DNA from: JAJYTI01 sp035302145
GTDB taxonomy: Bacteria; Bacteroidota; Bacteroidia; Flavobacteriales; Flavobacteriaceae
Length of the DNA stretch: 64,000 nucleotides
NCBI GenBank assembly: GCA_035302145.1
Contig: DATGSX010000159.1
Span: 17,860-81,859 of the forward strand
Direction of reading: 5' to 3'
Part shown: positions 18,252 through 27,713 of the stretch, piece after piece
Layout of the letters: each line of letters starts with the position of its first letter
Position numbering within the stretch: the stretch's first letter is position 1
The notes under the pieces: generated by a model
What the model saw: the letters and a program-made list of their open reading frames with translations, nothing else
Told to the model about the DNA's origin: nothing
The model's database searches: none
Translations under genes and position numbers: made by a program

Positions 18252-19100
18252 ATGATTTTAATTGCCGATTCAGGATCTACAAAATGCGACTGGCTGCTCG
18301 CTGACTCTAAGGGGAATATAGTACAAGAACAGAATGCACCTGGTATTAATCCAGTTATGTTTACTCCTGATGAAATTAAAGAACGAATTAGACTTGCTTC
18401 GGCGATTATACCTTATGCCGAATTGATAACACGAATTTATTTTTATGGTGCGGGATGTGGACTTTCTGCTAACCAAGAATTAGTTAGTATAGCATTGCAG
18501 AATTTCTATGATAATGCAAAAATTGAAGTGCAAAGCGATTTGGTAGCTGCTGTTCGTGCAACAGCAAAAGAACCAAGTATAGTATGCATACTAGGAACGG
18601 GATCTAACAGCTGCTATTTTGATGGAAAGAAAATTCACTTTGGATTCGATTCGCTTGGCTATAGCGTAATGGATGAGGCAAGTGGCAACTACTTTGGCAG
18701 GCAACTTCTTAGAGACTTCTTCTATAAAAGGATGCCAACGAACTTATCGAACAGATTTGCAACAGAATTTAACTTGACAACCGAACAAGTTTTGTTGCGT
18801 TTATATAAAAGTCCAATGCCAGCAAAATACTTAGCATCATTTGCTAAATTTATTTTTGAAGTAGGATATACAGATACCTATATTAAAAACCTTTTAGAAA
18901 AAGGTTTTGAGGAATTAATAGAGTATCAATTAAAGTTATGGCCTGATTATAAAAAAATCCCAATTCATTTTATTGGTTCAATAGCTTATTTTGCAGAAGA
19001 TATTTTGCGAAACACATTATCATCAAAGAGTATACTAACCGGAAGGGTACAAAAAGCGCCTATTCAAGGATTATATAACTATCACGCAGTCAATAAGTAA
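18252..19100 (+). CDS. BadF/BadG/BcrA/BcrD-type ATPase, probable N-acetylglucosamine kinase
   Basis: ASKHA-fold kinase of 282 residues. The first phosphate loop DSGSTKCDWLLAD, the second phosphate loop CILGTGSNSC and the adenosine motif FIGSIAYF are visible, as in bacterial homologues of N-acetylglucosamine kinase. It lacks the iron-sulfur cysteines of the activator ATPases in the same Pfam family. It is 5 bases after gap, at the end of the glycolytic cluster, so a role in phosphorylating an amino sugar from wall recycling is plausible but not proven. A weak 7-bp hairpin at 19119-19142 follows; no clear terminator is seen before the next gene. Confidence 0.82.
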   Translation: MILIADSGSTKCDWLLADSKGNIVQEQNAPGINPVMFTPDEIKERIRLASAIIPYAELITRIYFYGAGCGLSANQELVSIALQNFYDNAKIEVQSDLVAAVRATAKEPSIVCILGTGSNSCYFDGKKIHFGFDSLGYSVMDEASGNYFGRQLLRDFFYKRMPTNLSNRFATEFNLTTEQVLLRLYKSPMPAKYLASFAKFIFEVGYTDTYIKNLLEKGFEELIEYQLKLWPDYKKIPIHFIGSIAYFAEDILRNTLSSKSILTGRVQKAPIQGLYNYHAVNK

Positions 19101-19393
19101 ATTAATATAAAGTACAGCTTACTTATCTCTGTTGTTAAGTAAATCAAAATTTAGCTTTTAAGGTGAAATAATTCTTTAGGGAGTGGTTTTGTTGGTGTTC
19201 TTTAGTTATTTAAGAGTATTATTGCGATTAATCTTCAGGATATTGGTAATTTGTTTGATAAGAGATATGTGTAGTTTAAGCATAAAGTGATCTATATTTC
19301 TCAAAAAGCAATAGTTTTTAATATTATTGTATACTTTTAAACACAGAAATAACAATTATTGGTTCTCAATCACAATTAAAAATAAATTATTTA

Positions 19394-21889
19394 ATGAAAA
19401 AAAATACACTCATAGCGTGTTTGGCCATCGCTTTATCTGCTTCTAGTATTTCTATTGCTCAGACACTTCAAGACAGAGAGAAAATAATACAAGGATATGA
19501 TCTAGTAAAGTCTAAAAAGCTAACGCAAGAAATTAAGTCTTATACAAAAGAGAATTATGATCGTGCTATGCGATTAGCACAGCGCCATGGTTGGCCTTTG
19601 ACAATAGAGTATAAAGATGGAGGTTTTGGTGAATTAGTAGGAGTTTTAGAAGATGACTCACCATTATACTACCGAACATATAATAAAGGAGGCGTTAGTA
19701 CAATACATGCTGATGCCGTTCACACTGGCGGAAGCGCCGGTTTAGATTTGAACGGTGAAAATATGATTGCCGGTGTTTGGGATGGTGGTACAGTACGTAG
19801 CTCTCATGTTCTATTCGAAGGCAGAGTGGTTAAAAAAGATAATAGCGCTGATCAAAGTCATGGTACGCATGTAGCTGGTACAATTATAGGTAGTGCAACT
19901 ATAAATAATGGTAGGGCCGTTGGTGTTGCGCCTCAAGCGACAGTCTATAGCTACGACTGGAATAATGATTATGCTGAAATGATAAGTGCAGCACAAAGTG
20001 GTTTACTAGTTTCTAATCACTCTTATGGTATAGCTACAACCGATTATTATGGAAACCCAATTCCAGCATCTTATTTCGGGAAATATGATGCTGGCTCCCA
20101 ATATTTAGATAATATGCTTTATCAATTAGAATATTATTTAACAGTTTGGGCCGCAGGAAATGATAGGTCTGATTATAGCATTTTAAATCCAGGAAAAAGC
20201 GGATATGATTTATTGACTAGAGAAGGTAATTCAAAAAATAACCTAGTTGTTGGTTCTATTCGTCAAATAGATAATTATACAAATCCAAGCCAGGTTAGGA
20301 TTTCATCATTTTCAAATTATGGTCCCACGGACGATGGTAGAATTAAGCCAGATATTACAGCGAAGGGTGATGAGGTGTATTCTGCTACCGCAATTTCAGA
20401 CTGGTCTTATGGAACTATGTATGGTACATCTATGGCAGCACCTTCTGCTGCTGGTGGTCTGGTGTTGATGCAACAGCATGCAAATGAAACGTATGGTGAT
20501 TACTTACGAAGTGCTACATTACGTGCTCTAGTGGCACATACTGCTTTAAAAGCTGGTTCGGAAGGTAGTCCAAATTACCGATTTGGTTGGGGAGTAATGA
20601 ATGTTGAAGGAGCAACAAATATAATCACTAATGACGGAGACAGTACATTACTTAAGGAAATGAAATTAATAGATGGTCAAAACTACTTAAGGAGTTTAGA
20701 GGCATCTGAAGTGGAAGATCTTATTGCTACAATAGCATGGACAGATTTACCTGGTGAAACAAGTCAAGGTACGGATGATAGAACACCAGTGTTGGTAAAC
20801 GACTTAGATATTCGGTTAATTGAAATAGAAGGAGATACCTATTATCCATATGTTTTAGATCCTAATAACCCAAGTGCTTCAGCAACTACTGGGGATAATT
20901 TTAGAGATAATATAGAGAAGATAGAGGTTTCTAATCCTGAAGGGGAATATAACTTATCGATCTCGCATAAGGGAATTTTAGAAGAAGGTGAGCAAAAACT
21001 TAGTCTGATTATGAGCGGAATCACAAATAAACCTTTAGTCTTAGAAACATATGATAATAATAAATATATATGTGTTAATTCTGTTGATGAGAACGCTATA
21101 GAACTGTTGGTATCTTCTGAATATAATATTGAAAATACAGTTTTAACAGTACAAGATGCACCACAAGGAGTTACTGTAATCATAGATGATTCCGACTTAG
21201 GAAATGGTATTGTAACATTGAATATTAGTGGATTGTTGAACTTAAATAGCGATACCTATGTTTTTAAAATTAAAGCTGTAAATGGTGCAGATGAAGCTCA
21301 TTTATATCCTGTAATCAATATAGCAAATGATTTATTTGAACCTGTAGAACTGGTAAGTCCAGAAAACGGGGAAGATATGCTCAGAAACTTTGCTAGATTA
21401 GTTTGGAATCCTGTAAACGATGCTAGAGTGATTTCATATACTGTCGAAATAGCTACAGATGAAGATTTTGTAAATATTCTTGATGTGATAGAAGATATTG
21501 AAGGTGATTACCATTTATATAGGGGTGTAAACAATCAGGGAATTGCCCATGATACAGATTACTATTGGAGAGTTAAAGCAATTGGGGAATGTGGAGAAGG
21601 AGAATATAGTGATACTTATGTTTTCCACACATACGACCTATCAGTAGAGGATTTTAAAACTACAGATTTTGTGGTACATCCAAATCCAGCAACCAATCAG
21701 GTTACTATAAGTAGTCCTACGCTAATTAAGGAAGTTAAAGTAATGAACGTTCTAGGACAAGAGGTTATGGTTTTAAATCCAAATACAGATCAAACTCTAA
21801 TAGATATTAGTGTTTTACCTTCAGGAAATTACTTGTTACAAATTTCTGACGATACAACTACTCAAGTTAAAAGATTAATAAAGAGATAG
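19394..21889 (+). CDS. Secreted subtilisin-like (S8) serine protease with T9SS sorting tail
   Basis: Exported endopeptidase of 831 residues. It begins with a signal peptide (MKKNTLIACLAIALSASSIS, then IAQ) and a short propeptide region. The catalytic triad is intact: Asp130 in AGVWDGG, His156 in SHGTHVAGT, Ser346 in YGTSMAAPSAAGG. After the protease domain come beta-rich segments, including a fibronectin-III-like module (LVWNPVNDARVISYTVEIAT ... DTDYYWRVKA), and a type A T9SS C-terminal domain (VHPNPATNQVTI ... NVLGQEVMVL ... LPSGNYLLQI). It should therefore cross the outer membrane through the gliding-linked T9SS and be cell-bound or released. It stands alone with its own terminator; the natural substrate is unknown. 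Confidence 0.93.
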   Translation: MKKNTLIACLAIALSASSISIAQTLQDREKIIQGYDLVKSKKLTQEIKSYTKENYDRAMRLAQRHGWPLTIEYKDGGFGELVGVLEDDSPLYYRTYNKGGVSTIHADAVHTGGSAGLDLNGENMIAGVWDGGTVRSSHVLFEGRVVKKDNSADQSHGTHVAGTIIGSATINNGRAVGVAPQATVYSYDWNNDYAEMISAAQSGLLVSNHSYGIATTDYYGNPIPASYFGKYDAGSQYLDNMLYQLEYYLTVWAAGNDRSDYSILNPGKSGYDLLTREGNSKNNLVVGSIRQIDNYTNPSQVRISSFSNYGPTDDGRIKPDITAKGDEVYSATAISDWSYGTMYGTSMAAPSAAGGLVLMQQHANETYGDYLRSATLRALVAHTALKAGSEGSPNYRFGWGVMNVEGATNIITNDGDSTLLKEMKLIDGQNYLRSLEASEVEDLIATIAWTDLPGETSQGTDDRTPVLVNDLDIRLIEIEGDTYYPYVLDPNNPSASATTGDNFRDNIEKIEVSNPEGEYNLSISHKGILEEGEQKLSLIMSGITNKPLVLETYDNNKYICVNSVDENAIELLVSSEYNIENTVLTVQDAPQGVTVIIDDSDLGNGIVTLNISGLLNLNSDTYVFKIKAVNGADEAHLYPVINIANDLFEPVELVSPENGEDMLRNFARLVWNPVNDARVISYTVEIATDEDFVNILDVIEDIEGDYHLYRGVNNQGIAHDTDYYWRVKAIGECGEGEYSDTYVFHTYDLSVEDFKTTDFVVHPNPATNQVTISSPTLIKEVKVMNVLGQEVMVLNPNTDQTLIDISVLPSGNYLLQISDDTTTQVKRLIKR

Positions 21890-21913
21890 TTTAGTATTTA
21901 ACATATATTTTAT

Positions 21914-21946
21914 AAAGCTCCTGTTAATTATAGCAGGAGCTTTTTT
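21914..21946 (+). terminator. Terminator after the subtilase
   Basis: AAGCTCCTG / CAGGAGCTT stem with a loop of about 10 bases, followed by six Ts. Confidence 0.85.
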
Positions 21947-21988
21947 ATTTAGTATATTTAAGGAGATTTCTATAAAGTTTTATTAATA

Positions 21989-23527
21989 ATGGTAACTAAG
22001 GTATATGGAAGTGCTGTTTATGGCGTCGATGCTATAACTATTACTATAGAGGTTCATGTAAATAGAGGAATTGGTTATCACTTGGTAGGATTACCAGATA
22101 ACGCAATAAAAGAAAGTAACTATAGGATTGCTGCCGCATTGCAGAATAATGGATACAAGATTCCGGGAAAGAAGATTACATTAAATATGGCTCCTGCCGA
22201 TATGCGTAAAGAAGGATCTGCATATGACTTACCCCTGGCTATGGGAATATTAATTGCTACGGAACAAATCTATTGTCAGAAAAACATTGAAGAATATATT
22301 ATTATGGGAGAACTTTCTCTCGATGGGACATTGCAGCCAATAATTGGTGCTCTTCCAATAACCTTACAAGCCAAAGTGGAAAACTTTAAGGGGATTATTT
22401 TACCAAAACAGAACGCTATGGAAGCTGCTATAGTAGAAGGTATGGAGGTTTATGGTGTAGAAAATATTATGGAAGTAATAGACTTCTTTGTGAAACAAAA
22501 ACCCTTAGAACAAACCAAAGTTGATATTAAAGCTGATTTAGCCGAAAATACTATATTTAAGCATGACTTCGAGGACATAAAAGGCCAAGAATCTATAAAA
22601 CGATGTATGGAAATCGCTGCTGCTGGTGGACATAATATAGTTCTTATCGGACCACCAGGTTCTGGAAAAACCATGATAGCAAAACGTCTTCCAACTATTT
22701 TACCACCGATGACAATAGCAGAAACTCTAGAAACAACAAAAATTCATAGTGTTGCTGGTAGAACTTTAGGTCATAACGGTATTGTTCAAGAACGTCCTTT
22801 TCGAAGTCCACATCACACCATCAGCGATGTTGCCCTTGTTGGTGGAGGTAGTTATCCTAAACCAGGTGAAATTTCATTGGCACATAATGGCGTGTTATTT
22901 TTAGATGAATTACCTGAGTTTAAAAGAAGTGTATTGGAGGTTATGCGTCAACCTTTAGAAGATAGAGAAGTGACCATTTCTAGGGCTAGATTTACCGTAA
23001 ACTATCCTGCAAGTTTTATGCTTGTCGCTAGTATGAATCCAAGTCCAAGTGGATATTTTAATGATGGTAGCTCTTCCTTTACTTCAACACCTGCCGAAAT
23101 GCAACGTTATTTAGGTAAAATATCGGGGCCATTACTAGACCGTATCGATATGCACGTAGAAGTTACTCCTGTTAAATTCGAAGAATTAAGCGATTCACGT
23201 AAAGGGGAGCCTAGTGCAAAAATTAGAGCAAGAGTCGTGAAAGCACGGAATATACAATCGGATCGATTTAAAGATTATAAGGATATACATTACAATGCGC
23301 AAATGGGGGTTAGACAGATTAGAAAATATTGTCAGTTAGACGATGCCTCTAGTAAAATACTAGAAATTGCTATGAAAAAATTAAATCTTTCGGCAAGGGC
23401 ATATGATAGAATTTTGAAAGTGAGTAGAACAATAGCCGATTTAGAAAACACTAAAGAAATTAACACCATCCATATTTCCGAGGCAATTCAGTATAGAAGC
23501 TTAGATAGAGAAGGATGGATAGGCTAG
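21989..23527 (+). CDS. comM: YifB/ComM-family Mg-chelatase-like AAA+ ATPase
   Basis: Hexameric helicase of the ComM/YifB family, which in naturally transformable bacteria promotes branch migration during integration of incoming DNA. The 512-residue protein has an N-terminal Lon-S5-like domain (KVYGSAVYGVDAITITIEVH ... GEGSAYDLPLA-type region), Walker A GPPGSGKTMIAKRLP near residue 225, Walker B VLFLDELPEF, the sensor region NPSPSGYF, and a C-terminal lid (LSARAYDRILKVSRTIADLE). Full length and intact. No competence genes sit next to it; it is common even in species not known to be competent. Confidence 0.93.
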   Translation: MVTKVYGSAVYGVDAITITIEVHVNRGIGYHLVGLPDNAIKESNYRIAAALQNNGYKIPGKKITLNMAPADMRKEGSAYDLPLAMGILIATEQIYCQKNIEEYIIMGELSLDGTLQPIIGALPITLQAKVENFKGIILPKQNAMEAAIVEGMEVYGVENIMEVIDFFVKQKPLEQTKVDIKADLAENTIFKHDFEDIKGQESIKRCMEIAAAGGHNIVLIGPPGSGKTMIAKRLPTILPPMTIAETLETTKIHSVAGRTLGHNGIVQERPFRSPHHTISDVALVGGGSYPKPGEISLAHNGVLFLDELPEFKRSVLEVMRQPLEDREVTISRARFTVNYPASFMLVASMNPSPSGYFNDGSSSFTSTPAEMQRYLGKISGPLLDRIDMHVEVTPVKFEELSDSRKGEPSAKIRARVVKARNIQSDRFKDYKDIHYNAQMGVRQIRKYCQLDDASSKILEIAMKKLNLSARAYDRILKVSRTIADLENTKEINTIHISEAIQYRSLDREGWIG

Positions 23528-23620
23528 TACAGAAAATAACATTTATTAATTTGACAAGTATTTATCGACAATATTTATTTTTTACAATTATGAGGTAATT
23601 ATTAAAAACAATAGTCATTT

Positions 23621-24001
23621 ATGAAAGAAGAAATACCAGGATTAATTGAGTACACTGAGGCAAAAGCTCTTCATGCAAAATGGTTGGATACAAGAGGTGA
23701 GATTATAGCAAATGCTCTTGGTCATGAAGAGTCTTACGAAATAAATTTTTCGGCAAACGATTTGTTGAAATACTTAGAATATGTAATAGAATCATCTAAG
23801 GAGCAAGGAATAGATGAGCCGGGGATTCGTATTTTATTTGGAACATACGATGAAGATAAAAATCCATCACTAGAAAAGCTTAGAACCAAAGCAACAGTTG
23901 TCTTAGTTCCAACTGTTGAAAGTAGTGCTGATAGTAGTTGTAATAAAACTATAAACGCTCTAAATCGTGCTCATACTGGTTGGCCACCAATCGGACTTTA
24001 A
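23621..24001 (+). CDS. Conserved-looking small protein, function unknown
   Basis: I do not recognise a named family. The 126-residue protein is acidic and soluble, with no signal peptide or membrane helix. An N-terminal helical part (TEAKALHAKWLDTRGEII) leads to YEINFSANDLLKYLEYV, an alpha/beta core ending in PGIRILFGTYDED, a beta strand ATVVLVPTVES, and a C-terminal NALNRAHTGWPPIGL. It is 6 bases upstream of a 7-TM protein gene, which overlaps a histidine kinase that overlaps a response regulator. The layout suggests a shared transcript and perhaps a part in the same signalling chain; this is inference from context. Confidence 0.7.
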   Translation: MKEEIPGLIEYTEAKALHAKWLDTRGEIIANALGHEESYEINFSANDLLKYLEYVIESSKEQGIDEPGIRILFGTYDEDKNPSLEKLRTKATVVLVPTVESSADSSCNKTINALNRAHTGWPPIGL

Positions 24002-24007
24002 TATAGT

Positions 24008-24724
24008 ATGTGGATAATTGATTATTTAAAATCGGTTGGGCTTATCTTTTCATTAGAGATTATTACGGTAATAACAGGGTTATACTTTTTATTTACTCGT
24101 AAAGTGTCTAAGACGATTAAACTATATATATATTTAATTTCTGCTACATTACTTGTAGAAATCTTAGCTTTATATACGGCCGTAGCATATTTTAGTGATT
24201 ATAAATACTTCTCCATCGTTGAAGGCACTCGTTTTGCAGCTAACTTTTGGATGTATAATATCTTTGAGATAGTTACTATTGTTTTTCTGCTATATTATTT
24301 CGGCCGCCTATTAACGTCTAAAGGATATAAGAAACTATTATTGGGATTTGGGAGCGTTTTCGTACTCAGCAGTATAATAGTTTTTATTATTAATGATGAT
24401 GCTTTTTTTAGTCAAGTGTCAGCATTCGTTACTATTACAGGAGCGTTTTTATTATTAATTAGTATTGGTTTCTATTTGGTAGAATTATTACAAGGAAAAA
24501 TAATATTAAAAGGACAAAACAGGTTTCCGCTATTTGTCGCAGTCGGTGTTGGTATATCTTATTTAGCAAGTTTACCATTCTTAATTTATAGCAATAATTA
24601 TCACTCCTCTGGAGATCAGGATTTTATAGATTTGTATATAAGAGGGCTGCAAATAATCAATATTATTGTTTATCTAATATTAATAAATGGCTTTTTTATA
24701 TGTCTGTCCAAGAAAAACAGCTGA
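24008..24724 (+). CDS. Seven-helix integral membrane protein of unknown function (putative sensor partner)
   Basis: A 238-residue protein with seven predicted membrane helices (about residues 10-30, 38-58, 81-103, 108-128, 136-160, 172-192, 209-231), short loops and no large soluble domain. No transporter or enzyme motif is visible. Its last 25 bases overlap the histidine-kinase gene in another frame, so the two are probably translated in a coupled way. The kinase has only one membrane helix and no sensory domain, so this protein could supply the input, but that is inference. Confidence 0.75.
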   Translation: MWIIDYLKSVGLIFSLEIITVITGLYFLFTRKVSKTIKLYIYLISATLLVEILALYTAVAYFSDYKYFSIVEGTRFAANFWMYNIFEIVTIVFLLYYFGRLLTSKGYKKLLLGFGSVFVLSSIIVFIINDDAFFSQVSAFVTITGAFLLLISIGFYLVELLQGKIILKGQNRFPLFVAVGVGISYLASLPFLIYSNNYHSSGDQDFIDLYIRGLQIINIIVYLILINGFFICLSKKNS

Positions 24725-25485
24725 TTATATACATCTCTATTTTTGGGGTGGCATTAGTAATTCTAATTAGCTTATTATTTTATATTTTTTATACATCAAG
24801 AAAAAAAATATTATTAGAAAAGTTTGAGGCAAAACGTCGATATCAAGAACAACTAAATAACATTACACTTGAAATTCAGGACCAAACCCTTAAAAATGTT
24901 GGAAGAGAGTTACATGACAATCTAGGACAAAAATTGACACTAGCTAATTTGCAGTTAGGAACAATGAAGGTCAATGACATGATACTTGCTGAACAGAAAA
25001 AATCGCTTGCTGAGATCCTACAAGAGTCTATTATAGATTTACGCAGTTTATCGAAAACTTTAAACTCCGATATTGTGACTAATAACGGATTACTGTATTC
25101 TATTGAACAGGAAGTGTCTCGGTTAAATAGACTGAACTATATTAATGTAAATTTAAACGTTATAGGCACCCCATACCGTCTTACTAAAGAGAAGGAGCTG
25201 GTAATGTTTAGAATATTTCAAGAATCTATAAACAACACCTTAAAACATGCTGGTGCAACTTCTCTTTTTATAGAACTTGGCTTTGCTAAAAAACAAATCC
25301 ATATGAAATTAACAGATGATGGAGAAGGATTTGATGTTGAGGGTAACTTTAATAGTGCTGGTATGAAAAGCATGAAAAGTAGAGCAGCACTTATTCAGGC
25401 AGAGTTGAACATTAAAAGTAGTGCAAAGGGTACAAAAATTAAGGTGGTTTTAGATAATTTAAACGACAGAAATTATGAAGAATAA
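24700..25485 (+). CDS. Sensor histidine kinase, HisKA_3 (NarX/DesK) type
   Basis: A 261-residue kinase. One N-terminal membrane helix (about 8-31), a charged coiled-coil-like linker, then the dimerisation/phosphoacceptor helix with His72 in GRELHDNLGQKLTLANLQL. The HATPase domain shows the N-box FQESINNTLKHAGA and the G1 box LTDDGEGFDV, followed by AGMKSMKSRAAL. There is no recognisable sensory domain outside the membrane, so the signal must come from the membrane helix, the linker or a partner. It overlaps the upstream 7-TM gene (25 bases) and the downstream regulator (11 bases), which makes the pairing clear. Confidence 0.93.
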   Translation: MSVQEKQLIIYISIFGVALVILISLLFYIFYTSRKKILLEKFEAKRRYQEQLNNITLEIQDQTLKNVGRELHDNLGQKLTLANLQLGTMKVNDMILAEQKKSLAEILQESIIDLRSLSKTLNSDIVTNNGLLYSIEQEVSRLNRLNYINVNLNVIGTPYRLTKEKELVMFRIFQESINNTLKHAGATSLFIELGFAKKQIHMKLTDDGEGFDVEGNFNSAGMKSMKSRAALIQAELNIKSSAKGTKIKVVLDNLNDRNYEE

Positions 25486-26131
25486 GGTAGTGGTAGTAGA
25501 CGATCACATTTTAATTTCTGAGATTCTTGCTGATTATATTAACTCTAGCGATAGCTACAAAGTTTTATTCACGGCAACAAACGGAAAAGAATTACTGCAC
25601 GAGCTAGCCAACAGAGAAGAACAACCAACTATTATTCTTTTAGATATTCATATGCCTATAATGAACGGCTTCCAAAGTATGCTAAAGCTAAAAGAACTTT
25701 ATCCAAATATAAAGGTGGTTGTTTTAACTATGGAGGATGAGGAATCTAGTATTATTCAATTTCTAAATTTAGGGGCTAAAGGCTACCTTTTAAAAGGAAT
25801 GTCTTCGCCAGATATAATTATTGACTGTTTTGATGAGGTAATGAAGCATGGTTTTTATTATCCAAAATATATTACTCCAGAAATGATTCACGCAGGCAAG
25901 AAAGAAGATATAAGCACTAAATGGAATCTTACCGATAGAGAATTTGAGTTTTTAAAACTAGCTACCCAAACTGCAATGACCTATCAGGAAATTGCAGATA
26001 AAATGTTTTTAAGTATCAAAACGATCGAGAATTACCAAAGAGGATTGTTTAAAAAGTTTGGAGTAAAAAATAGACCTGCATTAATGTTATTTGAACAAGA
26101 ACACAATATAATTGGCTATAGGAAACATTAA
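25475..26131 (+). CDS. NarL/LuxR-family response regulator
   Basis: A 218-residue two-domain regulator. The receiver domain has the acidic pair Asp9-Asp10, the phosphoacceptor Asp57 in ILLDIHMPIMNG, the Thr in VVLTMED and the lysine in AKGYLLKG. The C-terminal LuxR-type helix-turn-helix reads LTDREFEFLKLATQTAMTYQ and then KMFLSIKTIENYQRGLFKKF. It overlaps the kinase gene and is the likely output of the cassette. Its stop overlaps the stop of the convergent RluA-type gene by four bases. Target genes are not evident. Confidence 0.94.
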   Translation: MKNKVVVVDDHILISEILADYINSSDSYKVLFTATNGKELLHELANREEQPTIILLDIHMPIMNGFQSMLKLKELYPNIKVVVLTMEDEESSIIQFLNLGAKGYLLKGMSSPDIIIDCFDEVMKHGFYYPKYITPEMIHAGKKEDISTKWNLTDREFEFLKLATQTAMTYQEIADKMFLSIKTIENYQRGLFKKFGVKNRPALMLFEQEHNIIGYRKH

Positions 26132-26811
26132 ATACATGTGTTCCATAAGGCATCAACTGGTGGTGGTGCAACTAATTTTAGTTCTTTTTTAGATACAGGA
26201 TGAGTAAAATAAAGTGCACGGGCATGCAAGTGAATACTACCATCAGGATTGTTTTGGGCAGCTCCATACTTTAAGTCCCCTTTGATAGTGGAGCCTATTT
26301 TAGCTAGTTGTGAGCGTATTTGATGATGTCTACCAGTTTCTAAATTCACCTCCAATAAATGGTATTCACCTAGCTCTTTGATTACCTGGTAATGTAATAT
26401 TCCGAGTTTGCTACCTTTTACTTCTTTGTCATGAGAATAGGATTTATTCTGTCTTCTATTACGTAATAAGTAATGTTCTAGTGTTCCTCTGGTGTTTTTT
26501 GGGGCATTTTGCACAACCGCCCAATATATTTTTGTGATATCTCTAGAAGCAAACAATTTATTTAACCTCGAAAGTGCTTTCGAGGTTTTTGCAAAAACAA
26601 CAACTCCACTTGTAGGTCGATCCAATCGATGTGGAATTCCTAAATAAACATTACCAGGTTTATTGTACTTTTTTTTAATGTAAGCTTTGGCCTTTTCGGA
26701 TAGTGGTATATCACCAGTTCTATCGCCTTGTATTAAATCGCCCGAACGCTTATTTACAACCAATAAATGGTTGTCTTCGTAAATTATTTGAATCGATTTA
26801 GATTCTGTCAA
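26128..26811 (-). CDS. RluA-family RNA pseudouridine synthase
   Basis: Isomerises uridine to pseudouridine in rRNA or tRNA. The 227-residue protein carries the catalytic Asp64 in PHRLDRPTSGVVVFAKT, the family motifs VVNKRSGDLIQGD and EVNLETGRHHQIRSQLA, and a C-terminal HLHARALYFTHPVS. There is no S4 domain at the N-terminus, which places it near the short RluA/TruC-like members; the exact target base cannot be told. It lies 23 bases after panB on the same strand. A strong perfect hairpin lies within its coding region (26564-26590). Confidence 0.92.
   Translation of the reverse strand: MTESKSIQIIYEDNHLLVVNKRSGDLIQGDRTGDIPLSEKAKAYIKKKYNKPGNVYLGIPHRLDRPTSGVVVFAKTSKALSRLNKLFASRDITKIYWAVVQNAPKNTRGTLEHYLLRNRRQNKSYSHDKEVKGSKLGILHYQVIKELGEYHLLEVNLETGRHHQIRSQLAKIGSTIKGDLKYGAAQNNPDGSIHLHARALYFTHPVSKKELKLVAPPPVDALWNTCI
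26564..26590 (+). terminator. Terminator-like hairpin inside the RluA-type gene, opposite strand
   Basis: AACCTCGAAAG and CTTTCGAGGTT are perfectly complementary around a tiny loop and, read on the plus strand, are followed by TTTTT. The response-regulator operon converges on this gene, with no terminator seen nearer, so this could end its read-through about 430 bases downstream. Confidence 0.4.
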
Positions 26812-26834
26812 AATAAAGATTCCTTACTTTAAAT

Positions 26835-27653
26835 TTAGTACTGTTCTTCCTCATTTGGAAAATCTCCACTTTTAACATCGGCAATATATTGAGTGAATGC
26901 GGTAGTCATTTCTGAGTATAAATCTAAATACCTGCGTAAAAATCGAGGGTTAAACTCATGCGTCATTCCTAACATATCGTGCATTACCAATACTTGTCCG
27001 TCTACATCGTTTCCAGCACCAATTCCAATTACAGGGATAGACACGCTTTCTGCTACTTTTTTCGCTAGTGTTGCAGGTATTTTTTCTAAAACTATAGCAA
27101 AGCACCCAAGCTTTTCTAACATTTTAGCATCTTTTAAAAGTTTATTTGCCTCTTCTTCTTCTTTTGCTCGAACAACGTAGGTACCAAACTTATAGATAGA
27201 TTGCGGCGTTAGTCCTAAATGTCCCATTACTGGAATTCCTGCTTTTAGAATTCGACTAATAGAACGCTTTATTTCCTCTCCACCTTCTAGTTTAACGGCA
27301 TGAGCACCACTTTCTTTCATTATTCGAATCGATGAACGAAGGGCTTCTTTAGGATCGCTTTGGTAGGTTCCGAATGGTAAATCAACTACAACCAAACTTC
27401 GCTCTACTGCACGTACTACCGATGCAGCGTGGTAAATCATTTGATCTAGAGTAATTGGAAGTGTAGTTTCGTATCCAGCCATTACATTCGATGCAGAGTC
27501 TCCAACCAGAATAGCATCTATTCCAGAAGCATCTAAGATTTTGGCCATGGTGTAATCGTATGCTGTTAACATAGATATACGTTCACCTTTGGCTTTCATA
27601 TCTACCAAAGTTTTGGTAGTAATTCGCTTATAATCGTTCTTTGCTATTGACAT
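26835..27653 (-). CDS. panB: 3-methyl-2-oxobutanoate hydroxymethyltransferase
   Basis: First committed step of pantothenate (coenzyme A) synthesis: adds a hydroxymethyl group from 5,10-methylene-THF to 2-oxoisovalerate. The 272-residue TIM-barrel protein shows MLTAYDYTMAKILD, the metal-binding VGDSASNVMAGYETTLPITL, AHAVKLEGGEE, GHLGLTPQSIYKFG, and the catalytic Glu region AIVLEKIPA followed by PVIGIGAGNDVDGQVLV. Normal length. No panC or panD is nearby. It is upstream of the RluA-type gene and downstream of sdaA on the same strand. Confidence 0.96.
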   Translation of the reverse strand: MSIAKNDYKRITTKTLVDMKAKGERISMLTAYDYTMAKILDASGIDAILVGDSASNVMAGYETTLPITLDQMIYHAASVVRAVERSLVVVDLPFGTYQSDPKEALRSSIRIMKESGAHAVKLEGGEEIKRSISRILKAGIPVMGHLGLTPQSIYKFGTYVVRAKEEEEANKLLKDAKMLEKLGCFAIVLEKIPATLAKKVAESVSIPVIGIGAGNDVDGQVLVMHDMLGMTHEFNPRFLRRYLDLYSEMTTAFTQYIADVKSGDFPNEEEQY

Positions 27654-27713
27654 CGTCTTTTAAATTAAGTTAATACGTTTGTATTTAATTTTTATAATAG
27701 TGGATAAAATAAG

